Shown piece by piece: positions 41,131 to 49,687 of a stretch of 64,000 nt of DNA. The position numbers and the translations under genes were made by a program. Within the stretch, counting starts at the first letter, position 1. Every line of letters begins with the position of its first letter. This DNA is from Terrimonas ferruginea DSM 30193 (GTDB lineage: Bacteria > Bacteroidota > Bacteroidia > Chitinophagales > Chitinophagaceae): the NCBI RefSeq assembly GCF_000425585.1, contig NZ_KE384402.1:4204-68203 (forward strand), written 5' to 3'. The notes under the pieces were generated by a model. It was given only the letters and a program-made list of their open reading frames with translations, was not told the DNA's origin and searched no databases.

Positions 41131-41428
41131 GGCTCTGTATGTCCAGTTTGCCCGCGATCTCTGCGCTCATGCCTTCTGCAGATATGCCGTAACCCGTAAC
41201 GAGCACACCTTTATGCCCTCTGTTTCCTTCGATGGCATACACTACCGCTTCATCGGCGGGATCGCTGTTGCCCTCGAAGCGATGCACTTCCGTTACTTCA
41301 AATTCTTCTGCTTTGTATTTTTCTCCTTCGCATATCAGGCAATTTTCCGAAGCGTTGAAATCGAGTGTATAGCCCCGCTGGCGAAGGCCGTTTGTGGCAG
41401 CAGATACCGTGTCGTAGACTGGATGCAT
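41126..41428 (-). CDS. Small conserved protein of unknown function
   Basis: 100 residues, cytoplasmic. It starts MHPVYDTVSAATNGLRQRGYTLDFN, then CLICEGEKYKAEEFEVTEVHRFEGNSDPADEAVVYAIEG and GHKGVLVTGYGISAEG. It has two Cys in a CLIC pair. This small family recurs in Bacteroidota and, as I recall, is often mislabelled as phosphoribosylpyrophosphate synthetase. None of the PRPP synthetase motifs is present. Function unknown. A 22-bp tandem repeat abuts and provides its stop codon. Confidence 0.8.
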   Translation of the reverse strand: MHPVYDTVSAATNGLRQRGYTLDFNASENCLICEGEKYKAEEFEVTEVHRFEGNSDPADEAVVYAIEGNRGHKGVLVTGYGISAEGMSAEIAGKLDIQSR

Positions 41429-41457
41429 GGCAATTTTTTATCCTTAAAGATAAAAAA

Positions 41458-41695
41458 TCCAATTTGATGATTTGAAAATTTGATGATTAGGCAATAGGTG
41501 ATGGTGAGTAAGGCTCCAGGTAATAAGTTAAATTAACGATTCACGATTGATCGACGCCCTGAAAAGTGGTTCGTGAAGACACGAACCACGGGGTGGAGTA
41601 TATCTGAACCTATTCCTTACATACTTAACCTTTATACCTTACGCCTTACGCCTTACGCCTTACGCCTTTTACCTTTTACCTTCCCTAAAGCAGTT
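41458..41695. repeat. Composite element: A arm, E palindrome, AAGGNNN 7-mer array
   Basis: Units ATTTGATG, ATTTGAAA, ATTTGATG (41463-41487). A mixed stretch follows, then GTGGTTCGTG-aaga-CACGAACCAC (41569-41592), a perfect 10-bp stem. Last is an array of CCTTACG/CCTTTTA units (41615-41690), which on the minus strand reads AAGGTAA, AAGGTAA, AAGGCGT four times and AAGGTAT. It begins 5 bases after the stop codon of the AsnC-type gene. Confidence 0.8.
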
Positions 41696-42182
41696 GATGC
41701 GTCTGCTTGATTACGCCCATCACAAATACACTCTGCACCTGCCCCATGTTCTCCACCTGGCTGAGTTTGTCTACATGAAAATGATAATAGTCGTCCATAT
41801 CCGCGGCCATCACTTTGAGCATGAAGTCGAACTGCCCTGAGATGTTGTAACACTCGATCACTTCATCAAGTTCGTTGATGGCTTTGATGAAACGGCTGCC
41901 CGCATTTTTGTTGTGCTGCTTGAGTGACACGTAGCAGATCACCATCAGCCGTTTACCTAATTGAGCCGGATCCAGCAGGGCGGCATATTGCCGGATAATA
42001 CCGGAGCTCTCCAGCCGTCTTATCCGCTCGTGTACGGGCGTGGGACTAAGATGCACGGCTTCGGCAATTTCCTTGACCGTCATACGTGCATTTTGCTGCA
42101 ACAAACGAAGAATAGCACGGTCTTTTTCATCCAGTTCACCAGCCGCAGCGGGTCTTTCTGCTTTTTGAGGAGGTTTGGGCAT
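41685..42182 (-). CDS. Lrp/AsnC-family transcriptional regulator
   Basis: 165 residues. An N-terminal helix-turn-helix (about 18-70) is visible in LDEKDRAILRLLQQNARMTVKEIAEAVHLSPTPVHERIRRLESSGIIRQYAALLDP. A C-terminal RAM domain binds small molecules such as amino acids: KRLMVICYVSLKQHNKNAGSRFIKAINELDEVIECYNISGQFDFMLKVMAADMDDY. A Pro/Ala-rich N-terminal tail of 15 residues precedes the HTH. It is divergent from ahcY with a gap of 155 bp, so control of ahcY or of methionine metabolism is possible but unproven. Confidence 0.95.
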   Translation of the reverse strand: MPKPPQKAERPAAAGELDEKDRAILRLLQQNARMTVKEIAEAVHLSPTPVHERIRRLESSGIIRQYAALLDPAQLGKRLMVICYVSLKQHNKNAGSRFIKAINELDEVIECYNISGQFDFMLKVMAADMDDYYHFHVDKLSQVENMGQVQSVFVMGVIKQTHQLL

Positions 42183-42273
42183 CGTTTTATAGTTATTTCC
42201 ACTACTAATTTACACCAAACCGGTGTTTAATACTAAAATAAAGCATAAACAATTATATTTTATCCTGGTTAAG

Positions 42274-42281
42274 TAACTTTG
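42274..42281 (+). promoter_or_regulatory. -7 box TAACTTTG of ahcY
   Basis: An exact TAnnTTTG, 56 bases before the ATG at 42338, in the divergent gap with the AsnC-type regulator. Confidence 0.5.
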
Positions 42282-42337
42282 CGCCGGCGTTGCCGGAAGC
42301 CCGGACGCTTTTCGTTTTACTACTTAAAAAACAAAAT

Positions 42338-43666
42338 ATGTCTACCGTAACAAAAACAGCGATTGATTTTTCGCTGAAGTACAAAGTGGCTGATATCAGC
42401 CTGGCCGAATGGGGCCGCAAAGAGATCCGTCTGGCTGAAGCCGAAATGCCCGGTCTGATGAGCCTCCGTGCCGAATACGGCCCTTCTCAACCCCTGAAAG
42501 GTGCGCGCGTAGCAGGTTGTCTGCACATGACCATCCAGACTGCCGTGCTGATCGAAACACTTGTAGCCCTCGGTGCTGAAGTAAAATGGAGTTCCTGCAA
42601 CATCTTCTCTACACAGGATCATGCTGCGGCTGCTATCGCCGCTGCAGGTATCGGTGTGTTTGCCTGGAAAGGTCAGACACAAGCCGAAGCCGACTGGTGT
42701 ATCGAACAGACATTGTTCTTCGGCGGCGCTGACCGTCCCCTGAACATGATCCTCGACGACGGTGGCGACCTGACCAACATGGTGCTGGATGTCTACCCCG
42801 AACTGATCCAACACGTGCAAGGTATCTCCGAAGAAACAACTACCGGTGTTCACCGTTTGTACGAGCGCGTGGCCAAAGGCACCCTGCCAATGCCCGCCAT
42901 CAACGTAAACGACTCCGTTACCAAATCTAAATTCGACAACAAATACGGTTGTAAAGAATCACTGGTTGACTCTATCCGCCGCGCTACCGACGTAATGCTG
43001 GCCGGTAAAGTAGCTGTAGTAGGTGGTTATGGCGACGTAGGTAAAGGTTCTGCCGCTTCCCTGTCTGGTGCAGGTTGCCGCGTGATCGTTACCGAAATCG
43101 ATCCTATCTGCGCCCTGCAGGCTGCAATGGACGGTTACGAAGTGAAGAAAATGATCGACGCCGTTAAAGAAGCCGACATCGTTGTTACCGCTTCAGGTTG
43201 CCGCGACCTCATCACGGGCGAACACTTCAAAGCAATGAAGGATAAAGCGATCGTTTGTAACATCGGTCACTTCGATATCGAAATCGATATTGCCTGGCTG
43301 AACGACAACTACGGCAATACAAAAGACACCATCAAACCACAGGTTGACCTGTACAACATCGATGGTAAAGACATCATCGTACTGGCTGAAGGCCGCCTGG
43401 TGAACCTTGGTTGCGCTACCGGTCACCCTTCATTCGTAATGAGTAACTCATTCACCAACCAGACACTCGCTCAGATCGAACTGTGGACCAACCACAAGAG
43501 CTATGAGAACAAAGTGTATGTACTGCCTAAACACCTCGACGAGAAAGTAGCACGTCTGCACCTCGCTAAGATCGGTGTGGTATTGGATGAACTCACTACT
43601 GCCCAGTCTGACTACCTTGGCATCGCCAAAGAAGGTCCTTACAAGCCTGAGCACTACCGTTATTAA
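42338..43666 (+). CDS. ahcY: Adenosylhomocysteinase
   Basis: 442 residues from [17 protein letters not shown]. An upstream in-frame ATG at 42290 would add 16 residues and lies too close to the -7 box. It hydrolyses S-adenosylhomocysteine to homocysteine and adenosine in the methyl cycle. Motifs: [16 protein letters not shown] and [30 protein letters not shown] at the substrate site. The NAD-binding region is [22 protein letters not shown], followed by [12 protein letters not shown]. The terminal [11 protein letters not shown] is required for cofactor binding in the partner subunit. Length is as expected for the 430-470-residue group. It ends with its own terminator. Confidence 0.98.
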   Translation: MSTVTKTAIDFSLKYKVADISLAEWGRKEIRLAEAEMPGLMSLRAEYGPSQPLKGARVAGCLHMTIQTAVLIETLVALGAEVKWSSCNIFSTQDHAAAAIAAAGIGVFAWKGQTQAEADWCIEQTLFFGGADRPLNMILDDGGDLTNMVLDVYPELIQHVQGISEETTTGVHRLYERVAKGTLPMPAINVNDSVTKSKFDNKYGCKESLVDSIRRATDVMLAGKVAVVGGYGDVGKGSAASLSGAGCRVIVTEIDPICALQAAMDGYEVKKMIDAVKEADIVVTASGCRDLITGEHFKAMKDKAIVCNIGHFDIEIDIAWLNDNYGNTKDTIKPQVDLYNIDGKDIIVLAEGRLVNLGCATGHPSFVMSNSFTNQTLAQIELWTNHKSYENKVYVLPKHLDEKVARLHLAKIGVVLDELTTAQSDYLGIAKEGPYKPEHYRY

Positions 43667-43694
43667 TCTGACGACAGCATTATAAGACTGCAGA

Positions 43695-43720
43695 AAAGCC
43701 CCGCCGTAAAGCGGGGCTTT
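43695..43720 (+). terminator. Terminator of ahcY
   Basis: AAAGCCCCGC-cgtaaa-GCGGGGCTTT followed by CTTTTG. It lies 28 bp after the stop codon. Confidence 0.9.
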
Positions 43721-43740
43721 CTTTTGTTCAGTGAGTTTAC

Positions 43741-44160
43741 TCAGCTAAGCGGAAAATGATAACTGATCGTAGTGACCAGTTGCCGGTCTCCCTGGTGAGA
43801 GATGTAGCCGCCGGATGGTCCTGCTACGGTTTGAATGTAGCAGATCCTCGACGCCAGCGCACAACCATTGTAATTGTTGCGCTCCTCTACCTGGAAACAA
43901 ACTTCGTTGGGGTACAGATCGGCACGGATGTGAATATCACCGTTGCGGGCGTTGGTAACGACCGCTGTAAGCAATTCCCTGATGACATGTCCGGTTCTCT
44001 TCTCGTCTACAAGAATCAGTGGTTCTTCGGGCATTTCATTAATAAGATTGTTCAGGGCACCTTGGCTGTTGACCAGGAAACCGCTTACCAGGTGATCGAT
44101 CATTCCCTTTAGCGACACCTTACAAAAAAACGGTCGCCGGGAATCGGGATAGTTAGTCAT
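43741..44160 (-). CDS. Small HATPase-like protein, degenerate
   Basis: 139 residues from MTNYPDSRRPFFCKVSLKG. The frame can be extended upstream to 44256. The middle (EEPLILVDEKRTGHVIRELLTAVVTNARNGDIHIRADLYPNEVCFQVEER) looks like the N-box and first strands of a histidine-kinase-type ATPase domain, with the helix TGHVIRELLTAVVTNA in the position of the Asn/Glu box. The end QTVAGPSGGYISHQGDRQLVTTISYHFPL resembles the closing glycine loop and final strand. A DxGxG motif is absent and there is no HisKA or receiver part. It may be a remnant or a protein-binding ATPase-like module. Moderate confidence that it is expressed. Confidence 0.55.
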   Translation of the reverse strand: MTNYPDSRRPFFCKVSLKGMIDHLVSGFLVNSQGALNNLINEMPEEPLILVDEKRTGHVIRELLTAVVTNARNGDIHIRADLYPNEVCFQVEERNNYNGCALASRICYIQTVAGPSGGYISHQGDRQLVTTISYHFPLS

Positions 44161-44557
44161 AGTTTGCGGATTTTTGGACTTGGTTTTCAAAGGATACATC
44201 GATTCTTCAAAACTGACCTTCCCTTCCGCAGACGGATGAAGCCAGTGGTCTTTCACAGGATGGGATCTTCTAAAAGGATATTGGTTTCTACGGAATTTTC
44301 AAAGGGTACCGGATTCACGCTTTTTCTTCGGATAAGGATCGTATGCTTTCAATGGATATTGTCTCACAAAGAAACATCAAATCACAGGCCACATCAATAG
44401 ATCAGCGTGTCATTAGCGTGTGGTTACGCAACTACAACGTGTAATGATTTCCAGTAACATCCATAAGTGTTAACACCGGAACGCATTCAGAATTTAATGA
44501 ATATCATCAGCTTGACAGAACGGTAAAATGACCACGTTTCACTATTTTAGCGGTAAG
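44161..44557. other. Intergenic region without a recognised gene
   Basis: About 400 bp between two divergent genes. I see no array of the repeat families here, no RNA gene and no long convincing ORF. The perfect palindrome GTGTTAACAC lies at about 44467-44476 and could be an operator. A candidate -7-like TATTTTAG lies 13 bases before the ATG at 44558. Confidence 0.5.
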
Positions 44558-45490
44558 ATGTTGCGAAAAAAATCCGCAAAATATTTTTTTTGTCTGCTAA
44601 CCGTACTGTTTTGGTTCAGTGGAGTCTATGCGCAGTCGGGAAAAAAACCCAACAATACCAGTGTACAACTTCCGGCCAGCCAGGTGGCGGCGCTTCAATT
44701 CCTGGATAGCCTGGGACGTCTCGATACCAGCGGCCACTGGCCCAACGTTGACCCCGGTCTTTTCCTCGAAAACCTGCGCGTGTTTGCCACCACCCCGTTG
44801 CGTTTCTATGAAGGAAAGGTGACCAATTTCTGCGCCTATTCCGCCCTTACCTATATTCCCCTGAACTATGATCCGGAAGGCTTTTCACGTTTCATGGTAA
44901 AACTCTACCGTGATGGCAAGGCCACTATGGGAAAAGTGGATTTTCGCCCCGGCAAAGCCGTGCGTACCGAAGCCGGACTGATCCGTTATAAGGGTGCGCT
45001 GGACATCAGCCCTGCCGGGCAAATGTGGTTTCTCGTACTGGCCGATCATTTTAAAGGTTACCTCAACATTTTCAATCACCGCTTTCACAAGGGTGATGAA
45101 AATACACTTTGGGCTTCCACCAACTTTGCGAAGTTCAACCGCATGTTGAGAAGATTGTTTCCCTTCAAAGTACATGCACGTGGAGCGGACATCATACGCC
45201 CATCCATTTCCAAAAACAAAATTTACAGGTACCTCCGGGAGAAACTCGAAGAGGGGCCGGTATTCCTTTACCTGAACAACCGCCTGCTCTACAAAAAAGC
45301 ACATGTGGTGGCGCGCTTCGGCATTCCCACACACTATGTATTGCTCATGGACATTTATGAGGCCGACAATGGTAAACTGAATATCGTGTATTGGGATTAC
45401 GGCAGAAAAAGTCTGCAACAGGTAACGCCTGCATTTCTTAAAAAGATCATTTTCGGAATAACATGGTGTACCATCAAAAAAACAAAATAA
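44558..45490 (+). CDS. Hypothetical secreted protein with cysteine-peptidase-like residues
   Basis: 310 residues from MLRKKSAKYFFCLLTVLFWFSGVYAQ, a signal peptide. The first possible ATG at 44528 adds ten residues. The mature part has NFCAYSALTYIPLNYDPEGFSRFMVKLYRDGKATMG, with a Cys-Ala followed by a helix as in papain- or C39-like peptidases. About 190 residues later comes GIPTHYVLLMDIYEADNGKLNIVYWDYG, with a His and then an Asp in strand contexts like the catalytic His and Asp/Asn of those folds. I know of no named family, so peptidase activity is inference. It overlaps the next lipoprotein gene by 28 bp in another frame, which suggests translational coupling. Confidence 0.72.
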   Translation: MLRKKSAKYFFCLLTVLFWFSGVYAQSGKKPNNTSVQLPASQVAALQFLDSLGRLDTSGHWPNVDPGLFLENLRVFATTPLRFYEGKVTNFCAYSALTYIPLNYDPEGFSRFMVKLYRDGKATMGKVDFRPGKAVRTEAGLIRYKGALDISPAGQMWFLVLADHFKGYLNIFNHRFHKGDENTLWASTNFAKFNRMLRRLFPFKVHARGADIIRPSISKNKIYRYLREKLEEGPVFLYLNNRLLYKKAHVVARFGIPTHYVLLMDIYEADNGKLNIVYWDYGRKSLQQVTPAFLKKIIFGITWCTIKKTK

Positions 45491-46083
45491 CCACGCCCGC
45501 ACTTGCGCTGTGCCTGCTCACCGTGCTGGTAAGCTGCTCACCTACGCGCAAGTTTACCGCGAATTACTATCGCGACAACGACGTACTGTTGCAGGATATC
45601 CGTCATCAATATAAAAAGCTCTACGAAGAAAAACCCTTTGCCCTGGAATTCCGCGACAAGGATTTCAAGCAAATCGGATTCGAGATCATGACGGACAGCA
45701 TCAAATACATTTACAGCTTCAATACAGATCAGTCCAATCTGTCTGACACCTTGAAACAATATGGTTTCAATGAAAAAGCATTCCATCAACTGATCAGCAG
45801 TATGCGCGTGGCGCAATGCACCTGGATCAGCAATGTCGACTACTATGAGCTGCGGCAGAAAAAACAATTTGTGTTTATGTCGATCCGGCACAGTGATTTG
45901 GAATCGCGCTTCAAAGCTGAAAAATATTTTACGCTGGTATTCTTCGACAGGCCGCAATTATTCGATGACCGCAGGCGACTGCTCGACCGCACCGATAAAA
46001 AGAATTTACGAAGCATCAACGGCGAAATTTTCTACCGCATCAACGACCGCGTATGTTATGCCTTTACCGGCCACTTCCGTTAA
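45463..46083 (+). CDS. Hypothetical lipoprotein coupled to 44558 gene
   Basis: 206 residues. MVYHQKNKITTPALALCLLTVLVSC is a lipoprotein signal with lipobox LVSC followed by SPTRKF. The mature region (DNDVLLQDIRHQYKKLYEEKPFALEFRDKDFKQIGFEIMTDSIKYIYSFNTDQSNL) is alpha/beta with no catalytic motif that I recognise. It ends with FYRINDRVCYAFTGHFR. The 28-bp overlap with the upstream gene and the 11-bp gap to the amidohydrolase make a three-gene unit. A partner of the secreted peptidase-like protein is possible. Confidence 0.78.
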   Translation: MVYHQKNKITTPALALCLLTVLVSCSPTRKFTANYYRDNDVLLQDIRHQYKKLYEEKPFALEFRDKDFKQIGFEIMTDSIKYIYSFNTDQSNLSDTLKQYGFNEKAFHQLISSMRVAQCTWISNVDYYELRQKKQFVFMSIRHSDLESRFKAEKYFTLVFFDRPQLFDDRRRLLDRTDKKNLRSINGEIFYRINDRVCYAFTGHFR

Positions 46084-46094
46084 CTAACTTTATT

Positions 46095-47735
46095 ATGATC
46101 AAAAAACTCACTGTCGTTTCCCTGCTTTGCTGGATCTTATTGAGCGCCTGCAACAGCGGCACCAAAGCCGACCTTCTTGTTTACAATGCCGTTATTTATA
46201 CCGTTGATTCCTCCTTCAGCCGGCAGGATGCCATGGTCATCCGCGACGGGCGGATAATAGCAACAGGCACAGCAGAGGAACTAAAAAAGAATTATAAGGC
46301 CGACAGCAGCATCGACCTGCAGGGAGGGTTTGTATATCCCGGCTTCATCGATGCACATGCGCATTTTGCGGGTTATGCACAGAGTCTCGGTACAGTCAAT
46401 CTCGTTGGTACGTCTACCTGGGAAGAAGCGGTAGAACGTACACGTCAATTTGCTTCGCAAAGAAAGGGCAACGATTGGATCACCGGCCGCGGATGGGATC
46501 AGAACAACTGGCCCGGCCAGCAATTTCCCAGCAAAGAATTATTAGATCAATATTTTCCCGACCGGCCCGTATTGCTCAGCCGCATCGACGGACATGCTGC
46601 CATCGCCAACAGCAAAGCGCTTGAATTGGCCGGCGTTAAACCAGGTCAGACATTGACCGGCGGAGATGTAGTGGTAAAGAATGGCACACTTACAGGATTA
46701 CTGATCGACAATGCCGTTGACCTTGTGTCGGCAAAAATTCCGGAAATCTCCCCTGTTTATTTCCGCGAACTGGTGCAGCAGGCAGAAAAGAATTGCCTGG
46801 CAGTTGGTCTTACCACGATCGACGACTGCGGCCTGTCCATTGCGCAAATGGAAGCGTTGAAAAAAATGCAGGACGACCAACACCTGCAGATGCGGTTGTA
46901 TGTATTGCTGAGCGACAGTAAAGAAAATTATACCTATCTGCGCAGCCGCGGCATCATCAAAACAGACCGCATGCATGTGCGTGGCTTTAAACTGTATGGA
47001 GATGGTGCGTTGGGTTCGCGCGGCGCGTGCCTGCTGCATCCCTACAGCGATCAACCCGGACATGTTGGATTTTTATTGAGTAATCCCGCGCATTTTGATT
47101 CGGTGGCGGCACAGGCGCAGCTCGACGGATTTCAGTTGTGCACGCATGCGATCGGTGACTCCGGCAACCGCACGATCCTGAATATCTATGGACGTTATCT
47201 TGTCAACAAAAATGATCAGCGCTGGCGCATCGAGCATGCCCAGGTGGTGAACCAGCAGGATTTTTCTCTTTTTGGCAAATACAGCATCATTCCTTCCGTA
47301 CAGCCTACGCATGCCACGAGCGATATGTATTGGGCCGGTGACCGTCTTGGTGCGGAACGATTGAAAGGCGCGTATGCTTATAAACAATTGCTGGAGGAAA
47401 ATGGATGGATGCCATTGGGCACCGATTTTCCGGTAGAAGATATTTCGCCGTTTAAAACATTTTATGCGGCGGTGGTGCGCCAGGATGCCAAAGGCTGGCC
47501 TGAGGGCGGGTTTCAGCGGGAAAATGCGCTTACCCGCGAACAGGCGTTGCGCGGCATGACTATCTGGGCCGCAAAAGCCAATTTCGAAGAAAAAGAAAAA
47601 GGCAGCCTGGAAAAAGGCAAATGGGCAGATTTTGTAGTGCTGGATAAAGACCTGATGCAGGCACCGGAAAACGAATTGTTAAAAATTCAGGTCCGCCATA
47701 CATTTCTGGGAGGTAAAAAGTTGTATAGCCGCTAA
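46095..47735 (+). CDS. Amidohydrolase family (YtcJ/DUF6282-like) lipoprotein
   Basis: 546 residues from MIKKLTVVSLLCWILLSAC, a lipoprotein signal with lipobox LSAC. It belongs to the amidohydrolase_3 (N-substituted formamide deformylase-like) group: DLLVYNAVIYTVDSSFSRQDAMVIRDGRIIATG, the metal motif GFIDAHAHFAGYA (HxH), LVGTSTWEEAVERTR, GRGWDQNNWPGQQFPSKELLD and later QLCTHAIGDSGNRTIL and WRIEHAQVVNQQDF. The LGTDFPVEDISPFKTFYAAVVRQD segment carries the last metal Asp. The substrate is unknown, and the lipid anchor makes it a periplasmic or surface hydrolase. It is probably co-transcribed with the two genes upstream. Confidence 0.92.
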   Translation: MIKKLTVVSLLCWILLSACNSGTKADLLVYNAVIYTVDSSFSRQDAMVIRDGRIIATGTAEELKKNYKADSSIDLQGGFVYPGFIDAHAHFAGYAQSLGTVNLVGTSTWEEAVERTRQFASQRKGNDWITGRGWDQNNWPGQQFPSKELLDQYFPDRPVLLSRIDGHAAIANSKALELAGVKPGQTLTGGDVVVKNGTLTGLLIDNAVDLVSAKIPEISPVYFRELVQQAEKNCLAVGLTTIDDCGLSIAQMEALKKMQDDQHLQMRLYVLLSDSKENYTYLRSRGIIKTDRMHVRGFKLYGDGALGSRGACLLHPYSDQPGHVGFLLSNPAHFDSVAAQAQLDGFQLCTHAIGDSGNRTILNIYGRYLVNKNDQRWRIEHAQVVNQQDFSLFGKYSIIPSVQPTHATSDMYWAGDRLGAERLKGAYAYKQLLEENGWMPLGTDFPVEDISPFKTFYAAVVRQDAKGWPEGGFQRENALTREQALRGMTIWAAKANFEEKEKGSLEKGKWADFVVLDKDLMQAPENELLKIQVRHTFLGGKKLYSR

Positions 47736-47800
47736 ATACATGTTTCCACAAATGTGGGTAAACGCAATTTGCCCCTCCTTCCATGAAGGCAAAAAATGCG

Positions 47801-47808
47801 TATTTTTG
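47801..47808 (+). promoter_or_regulatory. -7 box TATTTTTG, 5 nt from the start of the amidotransferase gene
   Basis: TATTTTTG, CGGCT, then ATG at 47814. An in-frame ATG at 47796 lies before the box and is therefore not used by this promoter. Confidence 0.65.
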
Positions 47809-47813
47809 CGGCT

Positions 47814-48659
47814 ATGGCCTGGAACGAAAACAAGTCTGTCCGCATCGCCATCCTCGATCTTAACGACGGTCATGCCAACCAGGGTATGCGTTGTATCCGC
47901 CAGATCATCCGTCAATGGAGTGAAGAGAATGAGCTCAACCCGGAGGTTGTAGAATTTGATGTGCGTCAGAAAAATGAACTACCCGATACGTCTTTCGATA
48001 TTTTTATTTCAAGTGGTGGTCCCGGCGACCCGCTTTCCAGCCGTTTCGACGACTGGGACATTGCCTGGAACCGCTGGTTGAGTGATATGGTCCGGTGGAA
48101 TGAAAATCCTGCCAATGTGCAGAAGAAACGTGTGTTCTTAATCTGTCATTCCTTCCAGTTGGCCTGTCGCCATTTTGAAACGGCGATCGTTACGCGCCGC
48201 CGTTCCACCTCCTTTGGCGTATTCCCTGTGCACATGCTGCGCGAAGCATACGACGAACCTGTATTCGATGGTCTCCGCGATCCTTTTTATGCGGTTGACA
48301 GTCGCGATTACCAGGTGGTTCAACCCAATCATACTATTCTCCGCAATTTGGGTGCAGAGATTCTTTGCATAGAGAAGAACCGGCCACATGTACCTTACGA
48401 ACGCGCTATCATGGCTATCCGTTTCAACGAGTATATGATCGGTACTCAATTTCACCCGGAAGCAGATGCGGAAGGCATGAGCCTGCATCTACAAAAAGAA
48501 GACCGCCGCCAGGTAGTGATCGAAAACCACGGCGAAGAAAAACTCAACAGCATGCTGGAACAGCTCAACGATCCCGATAAGATCCGCTGGACCTATGCGC
48601 ATATTTTACCCAACTTTTTGAATGAAAGTGTTGGCCAGGAGGCCAATGTGTTAATTTGA
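47814..48659 (+). CDS. Class I glutamine amidotransferase-like protein
   Basis: 281 residues from MAWNENKSVRIAILDLNDGHANQGMRCI. It has a GATase1 fold similar to stand-alone GMP-synthase amidotransferase homologues. The nucleophile elbow is VFLICHSFQLACRHF, with Cys followed by His-Ser in place of the usual Gly-His. The catalytic His-Glu pair is in GTQFHPEADAEGM. The oxyanion strand is ISSGGPGDPLSSRFDDWDIAWN. There is no synthetase domain, so it either supplies ammonia to a partner or hydrolyses gamma-glutamyl compounds. The stop codon TGA is the first part of a family A array. The gene is nearly leaderless. Confidence 0.85.
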   Translation: MAWNENKSVRIAILDLNDGHANQGMRCIRQIIRQWSEENELNPEVVEFDVRQKNELPDTSFDIFISSGGPGDPLSSRFDDWDIAWNRWLSDMVRWNENPANVQKKRVFLICHSFQLACRHFETAIVTRRRSTSFGVFPVHMLREAYDEPVFDGLRDPFYAVDSRDYQVVQPNHTILRNLGAEILCIEKNRPHVPYERAIMAIRFNEYMIGTQFHPEADAEGMSLHLQKEDRRQVVIENHGEEKLNSMLEQLNDPDKIRWTYAHILPNFLNESVGQEANVLI

Positions 48660-48732
48660 TGATTTGATAATTTGAAAGTGGAGTTAGTTAATTATTAAAA
48701 CTAATTATCAAATTTTCAAATCATCAAATCAG
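48655..48732. repeat. Family A mirror element holding both stop codons
   Basis: Left arm ATTTGATG, ATTTGATA, ATTTGAAA. The middle is AGTTAGTTAATTATTAAAACT. The inverted right arm reads, on the minus strand, ATTTGATG, ATTTGAAA, ATTTGATA. The stop of the left gene (48657-48659) lies in the left arm and the stop of pyrF (48724-48726) in the right arm. The whole gap can fold into one imperfect hairpin. Confidence 0.85.
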
Positions 48733-49539
48733 ATAGCGGTCCATCTCTTGCTGATAACCACTGGCCACTTCCCTCGCTTTCTCCGCAAAGTCTTCGCCGG
48801 AAGAGGCATAGATGATTGCGCGGCTGGCATTCACGAGCAGGCCTACGTCTTCGTTCATCGCCTTTGCAGAAATCAATTCCAGGCTTCCGCCTTGTGCCCC
48901 CACACCCGGAACGAGATAAAAATGACCCGGGGTCAGACGACGTATATTAATGAACTCATCAGCTTGTGTGGCCCCTACAACAAACATCAGGTTTTCGGGC
49001 GTGCCCCAGGTTGAAACGGTTGTAAGCACTTTTTCATACAACATCGTTTTTCCTTCTGCCGTGTCGAGTGTTTGTAGTTCAAAATCGGCAGCGCCTTTGT
49101 TGGAAGTCAACCCTAATACTATTCCCCATTTCCCTTCATATTGTAAAAATGGTTTCACGCTGTCTTCGCCCATGTAAGGAGCGATTGTTACAGCATCGAA
49201 AGGCAGCGTTTCGAAAAATGCACGGGCATATTGATCGGCAGTATTGCCGATATCGCCGCGTTTGGCATCGGCGATGCAGAAATGTTCGCTGCCGATGTAA
49301 CGGACTGTTTTCTCCATGGCTTCCCATCCTTTGACGCCCGCAGCTTCATAGAAGGCTGTATTGATCTTGTAGGACACACAGAGATCGCGTGTGGCATCGA
49401 TGATCGCTTTATTGAAAGCAAAAAAAGGATCGGGATCTGTAAGAAGATGAGCGGGTATTTTGGAAAGATCCGTATCGAGTCCGACACAAAGATACGAGCG
49501 GCGCTTGCGGATCAGCGCTACGAGTTGCTGCCTGTTCAT
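48724..49539 (-). CDS. pyrF: Orotidine 5'-phosphate decarboxylase (type 2)
   Basis: 271 residues catalysing the last step of UMP synthesis. The long form carries the motif [23 protein letters not shown] (DxKxxD, about residues 84-105) and [40 protein letters not shown]. The C-terminal phosphate loop is [13 protein letters not shown] with [17 protein letters not shown]. Start [29 protein letters not shown] is the usual N-terminus. It lies downstream of kmo on the same strand, separated by a family D element. Confidence 0.96.
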   Translation of the reverse strand: MNRQQLVALIRKRRSYLCVGLDTDLSKIPAHLLTDPDPFFAFNKAIIDATRDLCVSYKINTAFYEAAGVKGWEAMEKTVRYIGSEHFCIADAKRGDIGNTADQYARAFFETLPFDAVTIAPYMGEDSVKPFLQYEGKWGIVLGLTSNKGAADFELQTLDTAEGKTMLYEKVLTTVSTWGTPENLMFVVGATQADEFINIRRLTPGHFYLVPGVGAQGGSLELISAKAMNEDVGLLVNASRAIIYASSGEDFAEKAREVASGYQQEMDRYLI

Positions 49540-49565
49540 TTTTCAAAGATAATTGTTTGGTCAAA

Positions 49566-49687
49566 CAATTATCTTTGAAATGTGCAAATGTGAAGATGTG
49601 CCGGCTTCGCCGGATGTGGAAATGGAATGCTAAAAACATTTTCACATGGCCCCGCCGCAGGCGGGCACACTTACACATTTTCACATC
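49566..49687. repeat. Family D element with two GC hairpins
   Basis: Units AATGTGCA, AATGTGAA, GATGTG, then the hairpin CCGGC-ttc-GCCGG (49601-49613), a middle block AACATTTTCACATG, the hairpin CCCCGCC-gca-GGCGGG (49650-49667), and inverted ACACTTAC/ACATTTTC units ending at the kmo stop codon. A preceding inverted repeat (ATAATTGTTTGG/TCAAACAATTAT, 49548-49571) overlaps the pyrF promoter region. Confidence 0.8.

Noticed and set aside
41126-41428. Phosphoribosylpyrophosphate synthetase
   Set aside because: A name sometimes attached to this small family, but at 100 residues with no PRPP motif it cannot be that enzyme.
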